Assembly: GCF_040183065.1 (NCBI RefSeq)
Contig: NC_091120.1
Location: forward strand, 17,959,208 to 18,023,207
DNA length: 64,000 nt
Source of the DNA: Periplaneta americana
Lineage: Eukaryota > Arthropoda > Insecta > Blattodea > Blattidae
Reading direction: 5' to 3'
Each line of letters opens with the position of its first letter. Within the stretch, counting starts at the first letter, position 1. Shown one piece after another: positions 47,178 through 58,272 of the stretch. The notes under the pieces are model-generated. The model ran no database searches. It had not been told where the DNA came from and saw only the letters and a list, made by a program, of their open reading frames with translations. Position numbers and translations under genes: made by a program.

Positions 47178-47912
47178 TTAAGGAACCCGGAGGTTCATTG
47201 CCGCCCTCACATAAGCCCGCCAATGATCCCTATCCTGAGAAAGATTAATCCAGTCTCTATCATCATATCCCACCTCCCTCAAATCTATTTTAATATTATC
47301 TTCCCATCTACGTCTCGGCCTCCCCAAAGGTCTTTTCCCTTCGGCTTTCCAACTAACACTCTATATGCATTTCTGGATTCGCCCATACGTGCTACATGCC
47401 CTGCCCATCTCAAACGTCTGGATTTAATGTTCGTAATTATATCAAGTGAATAATAAAATGCGTGCAGCTCTGTGTTGTGTAACTTTCTTCATTCTCCTGT
47501 AACTTCATCCCTCTTAGCCCCAAATATTTTCCTAAGAACTTTATACTCATAGAGAGTCCAAGTTTCACAACCATAAAGAACAACCGGTAATATAACTGTT
47601 TTATAAATTCTAACTTTCAGATTTTTTGACAGCAGACTGGATGATAAAATATTCTCAACCGAATAATAACAGGCATTTCCCATATTTATTCTGTGTTTAA
47701 TTTCCTCCCGAGTATCATTTATATTTGTCACTGTTGCTCCCAGGTATATGAATTTTTCCACCTCTTCAAAGGATAAAATTCCAACTTTTATGTTTCCATT
47801 TCGTAAAATATTCTCGTCACGAGACATAATCGTATACTTTGTCTTTTCGGAATTTACTTCCAAACCTATCTCTTTACTTGCTGCAAGTAAAATTCCCATT
47901 TTCCCTTAATTT
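47178..47912 (-). pseudogene. RTE-type non-LTR retrotransposon, 3' fragment with deletion
   Basis: Minus-strand reading starts LLAASKEIGLEVNSEKTKYT, so it begins after the YADD motif, and runs to the RAAMNLRVP end near 47178. A 13-residue block between CETWTL and [11 protein letters not shown] is deleted, and the frame breaks after GEW (about 47489) before resuming. Tail ACTTACTTATTTACTTA at 47155-47172. Confidence 0.9.
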
Positions 47913-48254
47913 TGTGTTACATTTTCAAAGCATCTAAAAGAACCATAACATTTACAAGAGAGTATTCATCATTTATGCTGAGTGAAACTTCTATTTGTAA
48001 ATGAAACTGAATTGAGATTTCAAATATGTAAAATTTAATATACGAGTAGCATGCCATTTAAAAAAGTGTTATTTTTTTGCCACACCCTGTACATGAATCA
48101 ATTCTTTTTTGAATCCACAGCCATAAGATTTAGTTAAATATCGCCAACAACTTTTGTTTTTTTATATGTTTTTTTTTTCATAAAATAAATATATAAATAT
48201 TTATTAGGAATATTCCATACTTAATTAACACCCTGTATATTAGTGGAAGCTCAC
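47913..48254. other. No gene; mariner-like end motifs
   Basis: CACACCCTGTAC at about 48082 and ACACCCTGTATA at about 48229 resemble mariner-like ends, but no complete element is seen. Confidence 0.4.
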
Positions 48255-48473
48255 CTGCAAGGGGGCGCCATGATACCGGGGTGGGTCATGAGGTGTCGCG
48301 CGATGATGGTGTAAAGGACGACCAGCACCACCAGCGGTACTGCGAAGAAGAGCGCGATGCTGAGGATGAAGAACAGGGCCGTCCAGAGCGTGTCGGCCTG
48401 GGTGAGACACACGGCCACCAGCGTGCCGTCCAGGTACAGCTCATGGTGGTAGTCCGCCACTCCCAGGATAGGG
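48255..48473 (-). CDS. ETHR: Peptide GPCR (probable ecdysis-triggering hormone receptor), internal exon: ECL2-TM5-ICL3
   Basis: Internal coding exon of a rhodopsin-family receptor for a neuropeptide, a plasma-membrane protein expected to signal through a G protein. Read on the minus strand it starts after TTGTCTTGCAG and ends at CAG|GTGAG, so both splice sites match consensus. It encodes about 73 residues: the end of TM4 (PILGV), extracellular loop 2 with the conserved disulfide Cys in AVCLTQADTLW, TM5 (hydrophobic run ALFFILSIALFF then AVPLVVLVVLY) and the start of intracellular loop 3 (TIIARHLM). The exon begins with the third base of a codon and ends with two bases of a codon, matching the next exon at 33061. 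It is much more GC-rich than its surroundings. Upstream exons for TM1-4 were not found. The family call (ETHR versus the related TRHR/EFLamide receptor) is from remembered wording, not a search. Confidence 0.8.
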
Positions 48474-48639
48474 CTGCAAGACAATATCCACAATACGAAA
48501 CCGTCAGCACGTAGGCTATCTACAAGTTTTTCGTCAGAAAGTAAAATTCAACCAATTATTAAGAAGGACTGATTTAGAATCGGAAGATTGGACATCAATT
48601 TAATTATTTTTAGTTATTTTACGACGCTTATGAACAGCT

Positions 48640-48724
48640 TATACAGGGACATCGTTATATTTTTATTTCAATTTTTATTGTACCTGAGTTTTTTAACGTA
48701 CTTCACTCCCACCTCTTCTACTAA
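48640..48724 (+). repeat. Interspersed repeat 'TACAGGGACATC' family, copy 3, interrupted
   Basis: ATACAGGGACATCGTTATAT, ATTTTTATTGTACCTG and ACTTCACTCCCACC match 7427-7650 inverted. The copy is cut at 48724 by the next element. Confidence 0.65.
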
Positions 48725-49545
48725 AGGTACGGTCACACGTCGCTACTTTTGCTGCGCAACTTTTGTACTGCAGCTGCAAAAGTTGCGTGTCGTGTTCACA
48801 CGTAAGCCAAAAGTAGCGCGCTGCACGCTACTTTTCGTGCTGCAAAAGTTGCAACTGAAGGTTGCGAGTCTGTTCACACACAAGGCGCTACTTTTGCAGC
48901 CGCAGTCTTGCTGCAGGTTTCCATCTCCGTGTTGACTTCTCAATATACATTTTGTGGTTATGTTCGCATTATTAAGAAACTCATGCGAAAGCTTACTTAT
49001 CTATTATTTGATTTTCTGTCGTATCTAGTATTCAGAAATTGACATTATTTTTACTATAAAGCTTTTAAAAACGCCTATATACTTAAATAATAACCAACAG
49101 TATATTCACGTAATCAATGTTGGCAACCCTCCTGTTTGGAACTACGCTACGGAAAATTTAAAAAATGGATTATATCGTCAGCAATTATGCTCAGACTGTA
49201 TTGTGCATTTAATAATTGTTACAAATAATTTATTTTCATCACATCTAACATTAAAATACATCCAAACAATAAAAGTGTCATTGGCACATTTGGGTGGTAA
49301 CACTGGTCGCAACCGCAGCAAAAGTTTCAACAAAACCGATATCAAAAATGCTGCGGCTGCAACCCTGAGAACCCTGTTCACACGTCGCTACTTCTAAGCT
49401 GCGCGCAGCATGAAAAAGTAGCGGGCAGCAGGTTCGGCAGCCGCTACTTTTCAGGTTGCACCGTTGTTCACACGTCGCAGTACAAGAGTTGCGCAGTTTT
49501 TTTTATACTGCAGCGCTGCAAAAGTAGCGACGTGTAACCGTACCT
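48725..49545. mobile_element. TIR transposon with TAA target duplication (PIF/Harbinger-type, non-autonomous)
   Basis: Ends AGGTACGGTCACACGTCGCT and, inverted, AGGTACGGTTACACGTCGCT. Flanked by TAA at 48722-48724 and 49546-49548. The CGCTACTTTT / AAAAGTAGCG motif recurs several times near both ends in both orientations, as expected for subterminal transposase-binding repeats. The middle is unique AT-rich sequence. No transposase frame. Confidence 0.85.
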
Positions 49546-49548
49546 TAA

Positions 49549-50429
49549 TGAAGTTCAACCATCCTCCACACAGATACAAGACCGCATATACAGTCATAGT
49601 AGTCTTACGGTCATAGTAAACAGTACGTTCCAAAAATATGTTCGCGTTTTCCAGTGACGAAAGAGCTTTCAATATTGACTCATTTTCGCACAGTTACTGT
49701 CGTCCATTTGCCTACGTCGTATCCCGGTCTCCCCCACCAGCTTTTATTCGCCAGCTAGTGGCTGGGCTGACTTAGCTCTTTTCTGAGAACATTAATTTCT
49801 GTTAGGAATTGGAAGTCTACGTAATATTATACAACTGTTTAAAATAACTTAAATAAAAGGGCCTCGTTACGTAATTAACTGTCACGTGATTTCCTCCCTT
49901 TCTACGACCCTACGACATAACCACTTGGACGGACAGTAAATACTATGTCTGAGTAATTTTATCTTTTCGGGTCGGGCAAAATGAAGATTGAATTTACAGT
50001 ACGTAAGGTGCTCTTTTATAGAGTAGGTACAGCATTATTTCAACATGAGTTACTAGTACGAAGAACGAAACTGGTAAATGGGATTAGATACAATAGTCTA
50101 TAGTGCGATAATATGCACATTAGAACTGAAGCCTGTATCGAAATGAATGGCCACCATTTTCAAAAATGTGTTTAAATATCCATATTATGATTATTTTTCA
50201 ATTTAACTTCATTCTCTATATTGTACGCTAATGTGCTGTAGACAGTATAATATACACTGCATAATGAATACGTCCACATGGACAGCTCAGTTCGTGAGTA
50301 AAAACACTCATTGTTAATACTGTACTGTATTTTGATTAAACAAAAACCTAATGAAAATTATCAATCTTAAAAGCGCAATATTTCCTAGTTTACGTAAATG
50401 GATGAACTACTTTTCTTCCCTTCTGTACC
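49549..50429. other. No feature seen
   Basis: No recognisable gene or repeat. Confidence 0.35.
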
Positions 50430-50645
50430 TAGTAAAGTGATTTGTTTGTATATTACGCCAGTATCATCGAACTCCAGTCGTGGAAGGAGGTAGCAAACGG
50501 CGTTGATCCAGAGGTATAGGCAAGTTAGTATTAAAAATCTTAATAAAAGTAAAATGATGTCCCTGTAGTATCTAGTGAAGAATCGGCAGAACAGAGAAAA
50601 ATTCTCTCCGGCACCGGGACTCGAACCCGGGTTTATTTTTGTGTG
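50430..50645 (-). mobile_element. SINE-like: B box joined to the 'TACAGGGACATC' repeat, copy 4
   Basis: The minus strand has CCCGGGTTCGAGTCCCGGTG (B box) at about 50632-50613, then CTACAGGGACATCATTTTAC and the CTAACTTGCCTATAC block. This suggests the TACAGGGACATC family is the body of a tRNA-headed SINE. The long minus-strand ORF over it is chance. Confidence 0.65.
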
Positions 50646-51625
50646 AGGAGAATGATGGAGGACATACTGACCCTTTGGACATTTAGGACACACAGTTGAT
50701 GTAAAACGGATGTATGTCTCCATTATGATCGGAATTACATAAATAATGTGCATTATAGAGGTATTCATAGGTGGTAATGGGATTTTGTATTTTATAAACT
50801 GAATTATGAATTTTGCAGTGTATATCCCAGTGGAATAATCACAGTCTATTTGAACTGGTAACAGTGGAAGCAATAAAAAAATAACTCCTGAATCGTAAGC
50901 ATCAGTATTATTGCAGTTATAATCTAGCCATCGTCCGGCCAGTGAAGAGAGTCTGATTAGCGTGAACATAGGGCGGCAAACTCACACCACAGTTCGATTG
51001 CTCGCAATTAATCGAATTATGTGTCTCGATGTTGTGACCGTGAGCGAGTGTAATACCGCTAATTGGCACCAGAGCTCTCGTTGTTTTGTAATCCCTGTTC
51101 ATTGTGGAAAACGCCAAGATAAAATTAAAGAGTCCGATGTAACATTTGCTCCGGAGTAATGAATGTTAATTCCAGACACTTTAAATCGGAAAAAAGTAAT
51201 GTAAAAATTAGTGATAAAACTATAACACTGCTCAAAATCCATAAATACGTACATGATCACTGTTTTACTTGTATTAGAAAAATATTCATTCATTCATAGT
51301 ATTCTGCACAAAGGCAGGTCTTTCACTGCAAATCCAGCATTCTCCCAATCTTCCCTGTCTTCCGCTTTCCTCTTAGACTCTTCATACGATCCATATAATT
51401 ACCTTAATGCCGTCTATCATCTGATATTTTCTTCTGACCCGAACTCTTCTCCCGTTCACCATTCCTTCCAGTGCATCCTTCAGAAGACAGTTTCTTCTCA
51501 ATAATTTTTAAACCAGCATGACCAGAATATTGAGACATAGCTTTATTTATTTATGATGGAGTTGCAAATTTTTTTAAATTGTCAGGCTACAAGTTCTTTT
51601 ATTGTTCACAGAAAAATCAAGAGCG
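50646..51625. other. No gene seen
   Basis: Only chance ORFs. AAAGGCAGGTCTTTCACTGC at 51310 resembles AAGGGCAGGTCTTTTACTGC at 38637, a small shared repeat. Confidence 0.4.
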
Positions 51626-51631
51626 CTACAG

Positions 51632-51955
51632 CCATTTAAGGGCTCAGACCGACAGTTGGCTGTTAGCTTCACGTCCACATGCCGAAGCAGAGGTGCACGA
51701 TCATCCAACCAGAATGGAGGTATCGTGTGATTAGCACGATGATCCCCCCCAGTCATTATAGCTGGCTTTCGTAACCGGATTTCGCTATCAATCGCAGCTC
51801 CCAAAGTGCATTACGATGTTGGGTGTGCACCAGTCCCTACAAAGGCCGACATTTCATGAGAAAATTGCTTCCCCCATGAGGACTCGAACCAGCGCGCATT
51901 CCGTAACGCGAGTCCTGGGCAGGATGCCTTAAGACCACGACGCCACGGCGCGGGA
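51632..51955 (-). mobile_element. tRNA-derived SINE, family 2, copy 2
   Basis: Matches 23812-24142. Minus-strand B box CTGGTTCGAGTCCTCATGGG and head CCCGCGCCGTGGCGTCGTGG. Confidence 0.85.
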
Positions 51956-52120
51956 TTTCTGTTGTCCACAAGAATATTTTTAAATGATGAGACGTTCCTT
52001 TCAACATCACAAAATCAACTATGCATTTAATTATAGTGTTTTATTGAATGATGAGGAATTGCTCACAATGATTGACCGACAACAGAGCATTGCATGTTGT
52101 CAGATTGCAATAAATAAAAT

Positions 52121-53209
52121 ACAGGGTGTATTAAAAAAGCATGGCGGAAATTTGCACGGTTAAAAGTACCGGCAATAGAAGCAAAAATGTCTCAGTAAAC
52201 ATGGGTCCACAAACGTGCGAGAAAATTATGAATGTATGGTTACAAGTCGCCACTGACTTCTTTGTAAATATCGTCCTATTTAGTACAAATTATTTTCAAA
52301 TTTAGAATTTATTTGATTTAATTCACATTTCACTTATGGCTTGCCTTGACAAGGAATACAGTACTACTTTAGTATGTTACATTTAGGTACTGTACACTCT
52401 TATTGTTAAAGGTGGTGTTCGAAGTGTCATCCTTGCATATGGATGCAATACTGTACTGATTTCCGTAATGAGTTTCGAATTCTTTCCAACATCCTCGTAT
52501 CATTTCGGACTTTCGGGATGTCTTCGATCAGGATATGTTTCAGTAGAAGCGTACAGCCTCCCGTGCATTGCCGTTAGCCCTCACTCAATACATGAAATGC
52601 ATACTCGCATACTCTTCGTTACTGCAAGGTTCCATTGCAACTACAGTAAAGCACAACTGGCACTCCTCACACTAGTGACGTGACTGATACCTTTAGAGAC
52701 TGTACTGTATCCTTCCTGTATGTTCTGCGTGTATGGTTTGATTATAACTTCACCTTTCGGCAATGTTCAATTTTGTAAACAGAGAGCATAGGACCGTTTC
52801 TATTGCGCAAGGAGTAAACCATACGATGTTTTTTTATTGGGTTATTTTACGACGCTGTATCAACATCTCAGGTTATTTAGCGTCTGAATAAAATGAAGGT
52901 GATGATGCCGGTGAAATGAGTCCAGGATCCAGCACCGAAAGTTACCCAGCATTTGCTCATATTGGGTTGAGGGAAAACGCCGGAAGAAACCTCAACCAGG
53001 TAACTTGCCCCGACCGGGATTCGAACCCGGGCCACCTGGTTTCGCGGCCAGACGCGCTGACCGCATACGATGTTACAATGATGTCAGTGGCGGCTTATAA
53101 CCATACATTCGTAATTTTCTCGCGGACCCATGTTTAATGGGACTTTTTTTTCTATTATGTTCTTACAACCGTATAAGTTTTCGCCAACCTTTTTTAAACA
53201 CCTTGTATA
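52121..53209 (-). mobile_element. Mariner-like element with about 125-bp inverted arms, internally deleted
   Basis: Left arm 52121-52255 (ACAGGGTGTATTAAAAAAGC ... TATGGTTACAAGTCGCCACT) and inverted right arm 53085-53209 match over their length; the outermost ACAGGGTGT/CACCTTGT end and flanking TA fit mariner-type insertion. Minus strand: NGNAREAVRFY then ETYPDRRHPESPK (about 52585-52510, one frameshift) is the DUF4817 helix-turn-helix. It is followed almost at once by ERIRNSLRKSVQYCIHMQG, a stop, and HFEHHL (52480-52415), the transposase C-terminus. The whole catalytic core is gone. Confidence 0.75.
52831..53063 (-). mobile_element. tRNA-derived SINE, family 1, copy 4
   Basis: B box GGGTTCGAATCCCGGTCGGG on the minus strand; the head is truncated just after GCGGTCAGCGC. 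Target duplication CATACGATGTT at 52820-52830 and 53064-53074. Nested in the mariner-like element. Confidence 0.95.
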
Positions 53210-53769
53210 ATTGTAATGTGTTTCAATGTCTGCGCTTCTTCTGTATTCCATTTTTGTTGATTTTCTGTGTTGGTTTAAGTATTAGAATGCTTAAAAACAA
53301 CAAAATATCCTTTTATATGAGCTAAAAGTTGAAATATGCATTATTTGCATAATGTGTAGCTACTACAAAATCTTAACATTTGGTTGGAAATAACTGAAAC
53401 GCCTCCTAGTAATGTCTCGAAATTAATTTATGGGACCGAATTTGTTGTCGAGGTGATGAAGGGAAATTTTACTTTGCTTTGTTACGATGAGATCTACAGC
53501 ATCTCAACGCTCAGCGTAGAGTTATAGCTGAGGCCTTACCGCTTGGTTCTGCACTGAAAAGCAACGACGGGCTTATGGGTAAGACCAGGCAGGTCAAAAT
53601 ATTTACATTTAAATAAGAGATGATGACAGTGATATGACAGACATTTTTACAAAGGAGCAGATTCTACGATTCCTCATAGATATAAATCTTTGACCCACAA
53701 TGACAAAAATTTTGTGTTTAATTTTATTAGAATTTTATTCCAATGTAACTCCATAACCAGAGCTGTCTT
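53210..53769. other. No feature seen
   Basis: No recognisable gene or repeat. Confidence 0.35.
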
Positions 53770-54850
53770 TGTATGGTGACTATTACACTTTTACTATGCC
53801 ATACTACTTTTGACCAATAAGACGGTACGAAAGGACGTGTTCCAACCAATCATGGCTGCTAATCGCACAATTTTATCTTTTCCCTAGCATTTGTTTCATT
53901 ATATCGCTTTCCTAGCATTTGTTTTTTTTATCACTACCCTAGCATTTGTTTCATTATATCGCTTTCCTAGCATTTGTATTTTTATCACTACCCTAGCATT
54001 TGTTTCATTATATCGCTTTCCTAGCATTTGTTTTTTTATCACTACCCTAGCATTTGTTTCATTATATCGCTTTCCTAGCATTTGTTTTTTTATCACTACC
54101 CTAGCATTTGTTTCATTATATCGCTTTCCTAGCATTTGTTTTTTTATCACTACCCTAGCATTTGTTTCATTATATCGCTTTCCTAGTATTTGTTTTTTTA
54201 TCACTACCCTAGCATTTGTTTCATTATATCGCTTTCCTAGCATTTGTTTTTTTATCACTACCCTAGCATTTGTTTCATTATATCGCTTTCCTAGCATTTG
54301 TTTTTTTATCACTACCCTAGCATTTGTTTCATTATATCGCTTTCCTAGCATTTGTATTTTTATCACTACCTTAGCATTTGTTTCATTATATCGCTTTCCT
54401 AGCATTTGTTTTTTTATCACTACCCTAGCATTTGTTTCATTATATCGCTTTCCTAGCATTTGTTTTTTTATCACTACCCTAGCATTTGTTTCATTATATC
54501 GCTTTACTAGCATTTGTTTTTTTATCACTACCCTAGCATTTGTTTCTTTGTTTGCCAACATTTCAAACTGCAAATTCTTTACGGTACTATAAAACATGCT
54601 TTGCGATCGTCATTTATTTACAGCATAGACAGTCAACTGAAAATGACGGCTCCGTTCAAACGTTTTGGTGAAGCTAACATTAGTGAAACAGAATTTTAGT
54701 AAGTCAATTCATATTTTATTGTATTAGAGTGCTTTATTTCTTCTAATCTTTATATACTTTCTTCTAATCGTGTAATAGTCAATTAAATCCCACTCGAATT
54801 TTAATTTTCTCTAGATAAATCAAAACCTCTAGTGAGATTACTGTTGATAA
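53770..54850 (-). repeat. Interspersed repeat H, copy 3, with expanded minisatellite
   Basis: Inverted match to the host segments of 39783-40865, without the nested insertions. It supplies the intact sequence CAAAAGTAGTAT..ATAGTAAAAGTGTAATAGTCA across the two insertion points at 40283 and 40460. Confidence 0.85.
53884..54545. repeat. 54-bp minisatellite, about 12 copies
   Basis: Unit is two related 27-bp halves, CTAGCATTTGTTTCATTATATCG and CTAGCATTTGTTTTTTTATCAC; starts at 53886, 53941, 53995, 54049 and so on. 54 is a multiple of 3, so both strands give long repetitive ORFs (TTLAFVSLYRFPSICFFI repeats); these are not genes. Confidence 0.97.
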
Positions 54851-54968
54851 TTTTCCTAACATTTCACGCGTAATTTTTTTTAAATTTCGTTTTTTGGTGT
54901 TGAATAAAGTTCACGTAAAAACAAGTGCCGGAAGCTTGCGTTAGAATTTGAACACGAGGTAATACAGT

Positions 54969-55604
54969 ATAGATTTATCATTCGAAGAGGTGGAAAAATT
55001 CAGATATCTTGGAGCAACAGTAACAAATATAAATGACACTCGGGAGGAAATTAAACGCAGAATAAATATGGGAAATGCCTGTTATTATTCGGTTGAGAAG
55101 CTTTTATCATCCAGTCTGCTGTCAAAAAATCTGAAAGTTAGAATTTATAAAACAGTTATATTACCGGTTCTTCTGTATGGCTGTGAAACTTGGACTCTCA
55201 CTTTGAGAGAGGTACAGAGATTGAGGGTTTTTGAGAATAAGGTTCTTAGGAAAATATTTGGGGCTAAAAGGGATGAAGGTACAGGAGAATGGAGAAAGTT
55301 ACACAACGCAGAACTGCACGCATTATATCCTTCACCTGACATAACTAGGAACATTATATCCAGATGTTTGAGATGGACAGGGCATGTAGCACGTATGGGC
55401 GAATCCAGAAATGCATATAGTGTGTTAGTTGGGAGGCCAGAGGGGAAAAGACCTTTGGGGAGGCCGAGACGTAGATGGGAAGATAATATTAAAATGGATT
55501 TGAGGTAGGTGGGATATGTTGATAGAGACTGGATTAATCTTGCTCAGGATAGGGACGAATGGCGGGCTTATGTGAGGGCGGCAATGAACCTCCGGGTTCC
55601 TTAA
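54969..55604 (+). pseudogene. RTE-type non-LTR retrotransposon, 3' fragment
   Basis: Starts [20 protein letters not shown], after the YADD motif, and runs through [10 protein letters not shown] to [10 protein letters not shown] nonsense change (GAG to TAG) after KMDLR at 55506-55508 interrupts it; downstream [18 protein letters not shown] continues in the same frame. Confidence 0.92.
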
Positions 55605-55609
55605 AAGCC

Positions 55610-55610
<1 letters not shown>

Positions 55611-55659
<49 letters not shown>
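55611..55659 (+). repeat. (GTAA)n tail of the RTE copy
   Basis: About 12 tetranucleotide units, the longest RTE tail in the window. Confidence 0.95.
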
Positions 55660-55753
55660 GTAATACAGTAAAGGAAAATATACCTCAGCATTTAAAAGTT
55701 TTACAGGAAGTGGATTAGAGCCAGAGGAATCCTGGGTTATGATGATGATAATG

Positions 55754-55754
<1 letters not shown>

Positions 55755-55819
<65 letters not shown>
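55755..55819. repeat. (AAT)n microsatellite
   Basis: About 21 AAT units preceded by GATGATGATAATGATAAT. Confidence 0.97.
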
Positions 55820-56304
55820 GGAAGGGTTGTAGATGAATTTCTTTATTTGACTCTTTGATGGATTTATTACAGTTACAGAGATGTAAAAAGACTCCATGAT
55901 GCACAGATATTATGATAATTAATTAAAAGTTTGAATTTCATATAATTAAAATCAACAATGTTGATATATAATATGTGCTAGCGATAAACAAACGTCCATT
56001 TTCACATTTTTCACATACGATAGGGAAATTGTAACAAACATAACAGTAAGTGGAATGAGAAATAAGTTACACTAAAGAAATAGCATATATTACTGACCCC
56101 AAGCGTTCTGAACACATAAGATGCAGTTTGTACATAAATGACTAGTATATACACGTTCACGTCTGATATCGCCGCTTCAGAAGGGACTAGCCGTAATGAA
56201 TTTCTTTATGACTTCTGTCTCTCAAGAATTAGGTACATATCATCTACGAGGAAGATGCTGAGTTCCACTGGTTCCATCTACAGGCCAACGGACGGAACTA
56301 GTAA
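55820..56304. other. No feature seen
   Basis: No recognisable gene or repeat. Confidence 0.35.
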
Positions 56305-57279
56305 TGTCTCGACATTAAAAATTCAATTTAATAACAATGTTACAAGTTTTAATTTTAATTTGTAAACAAAACATTCCAGAGCTTGAACAGAAATATTGGG
56401 TATTTAGAATCTAAACTATCTTTTTCTTTAGTAAGGTTATTTAATGTTCTAGAGATGGTTAGGCATTTGTTTTAGCGGCAGAGAACAGAAATATAGAGAA
56501 GGGTCACTCGCTCAAGCAGATTTGATATTTGAGATTCAGATTTATATGACCTTATATAAGGTCCTTAATGTGACAGTCCATTGGAAAAGGGACCCTAGCT
56601 TCTCAGACCTCATTTTGCAACGACAGCATTGTCTCGACATTAAAAATTCAATTTAATAACAATGTTACAAGTTTTAATTTTAATTTGTAAACAAAACATT
56701 CCAGAGCTTGAACAGAAATATTGGATATTTAGAATCTAAACTATCTTTTTCTTTAGTAAGGTTATTTAATGTTCTAGAGATGGTTAGGCATTTGTTTTAG
56801 CGGCAGAGAACAGAAATATAGAGAAGGGTCACTCGCTCAAGCAGATTTGATATTTGAGATTCAGATTTATATGACCTTATATAAGGTCCTTAATGTGACA
56901 GTCCATTGGAAAAGGGACCCTAGCTTCTCAGACCTCATTTTGCAACGACAGCATTGTCTCGACATTAAAAATTCAATTTAATAACAATGTTACAAGTTTT
57001 AATTTTAATTTGTAAACAAAACATTCCAGAGCTTGAACAGAAATATTGGGTATTTAGAATCTAAACTATCTTTTTCTTTAGTAAGGTTATTTAATGTTCT
57101 AGAGATGGTTAGGCATTTGTTTTAGCGGCAGAGAACAGAAATATAGAGAAGGGTCACTCGCTCAAGCAGATTTGATATTTGAGATTCAGATTTATATGAC
57201 CTTATATAAGGTCCTTAATGTGACAGTCCATTGGAAAAGGGACCCTAGCTTCTCAGACCTCATTTTGCAACGACAGGTA
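56305..57279. repeat. Three near-identical 325-bp tandem units
   Basis: TGTCTCGACATTAAAAATTC occurs at 56305, 56630 and 56955, exactly 325 apart. The units differ by almost nothing (TTGGGTATT, TTGGATATT, TTGGGTATT). Each contains the palindrome GACCTTATATAAGGTC. The third ends CGACAG|GTAAGA, a splice-donor-like junction, where the first two end CGACAGCAT. Confidence 0.97.
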
Positions 57280-57679
57280 AGAAACATAGTTCATATCAAA
57301 ATATAAGAGTATAATTTTCAGATTATTGTAACAAATGCCATCTACAGTCATTTTTCAGACTCTAGATGGGCTCTGTTTTTTGTTAGCACTGCACAGAGAA
57401 GAAAAGGGACCTTATCTTCCAGCATGCAATGTATTGTCAGCTGATCTATTATAACTATCTGTGTGTAAGAAGTTTTAGTGCTGGTGTCTATGTTTCATTA
57501 TTCTTGTTTGTTTTCCCGTGTGTTTACCAGTTTTGTTTACAGTAATTTAACAACGGAAGATAAAATAGTCAAAATTATAAACAAGACTAACAGATGCGAG
57601 TCCTCGGGAAAAGTACTGTGTACTTTACTGCTGTAAAGCAATCGTGGCGCCATATCAAAGTGGTGCGAAATAAAAGTAC
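57280..57679. other. No gene seen
   Basis: Single-copy sequence with one motif, AAAAGGGACCTTATCTTCCAGC (57401), echoing the GGGACCCTAGCTTCTCAG of the 325-bp unit. Confidence 0.35.
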
Positions 57680-58272
57680 ATTATGCAACGAGCCTATAAT
57701 GATAGTAATTAAGACGCAAGTATGTTTGTTTATGAAACGAACGCAAGCGAGTTTCATAATTTTCATACGAGCGTCTTAATTACCATTATAGGCAAGTTTC
57801 ATACGACGTTTTATGCTCGACCATATTTCTAACTTTAAATTATTCAGAAGTATACATTTTATTTGTATCTGACAGAAGATCGGAAGTGACCTTGTTCATA
57901 GCTCTTGAATTGTGAAATGTGCGCAGACGCGAAAGTATTGATTTTTTCCGAGGAACAATAATGTCATTGACCTTGATGTAATGCAGAGAATGTATAACCT
58001 GGAAATTGATTTAGAATTGAAAAACGAGATGACAAATTGAATTTATTTGAATACTATTTACAATTAACGCTAATTATTATAGTAACAGAACATAACCTTC
58101 TGCGACAGTATTGGATTTCCAGCCTCCGTGACGTTTCCCTCGTCTTTCGATTGCATATCCGAGAATAATCGAAAACCTGAACTATAATGAATAGGTGTAC
58201 TTTAATGATATGCATTAAAGGACTGCTACCAGGTGTATAATTACTACATTTCGGCATGGTCGAGCATAAAAA
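57680..58272 (-). repeat. Interspersed repeat, copy 3: tyrosine-recombinase-like remnant
   Basis: Inverted full-length match to 38727-39310. Terminal hairpin GTAATTAAGACGC (57706-57718) / GCGTCTTAATTAC (57771-57783) with cap GAACGCAAGCGAG. The frame is shifted relative to copy 1, so GWKSNTVAEGY is broken up. Confidence 0.8.

Larger units (their letters stand above)
33062..48254 (-). other. Intron of the GPCR gene, about 15.2 kb
   Basis: Bounded by a consensus donor (CAG|GTGAG at 48255/48254) and an acceptor AG at 33063-33062, with compatible phase on both sides. It is filled with mobile elements: a mariner-like remnant, three RTE tails, SINEs, two hAT-type elements and a nested repeat. No additional receptor exon is visible inside it, but a short alternative exon could be missed. 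Confidence 0.75.

Noticed and set aside
50385-50969. 194-residue minus-strand ORF
   Set aside because: Overlaps a SINE B box and the TACAGGGACATC repeat; no conserved domain.
53891-54597. ORFs of 233 and 232 residues on opposite strands
   Set aside because: Both are products of a 54-bp minisatellite whose length is a multiple of three.
57594-57779. Small coding gene
   Set aside because: Its second half falls in the hairpin of an interspersed repeat and no exon signals support it.
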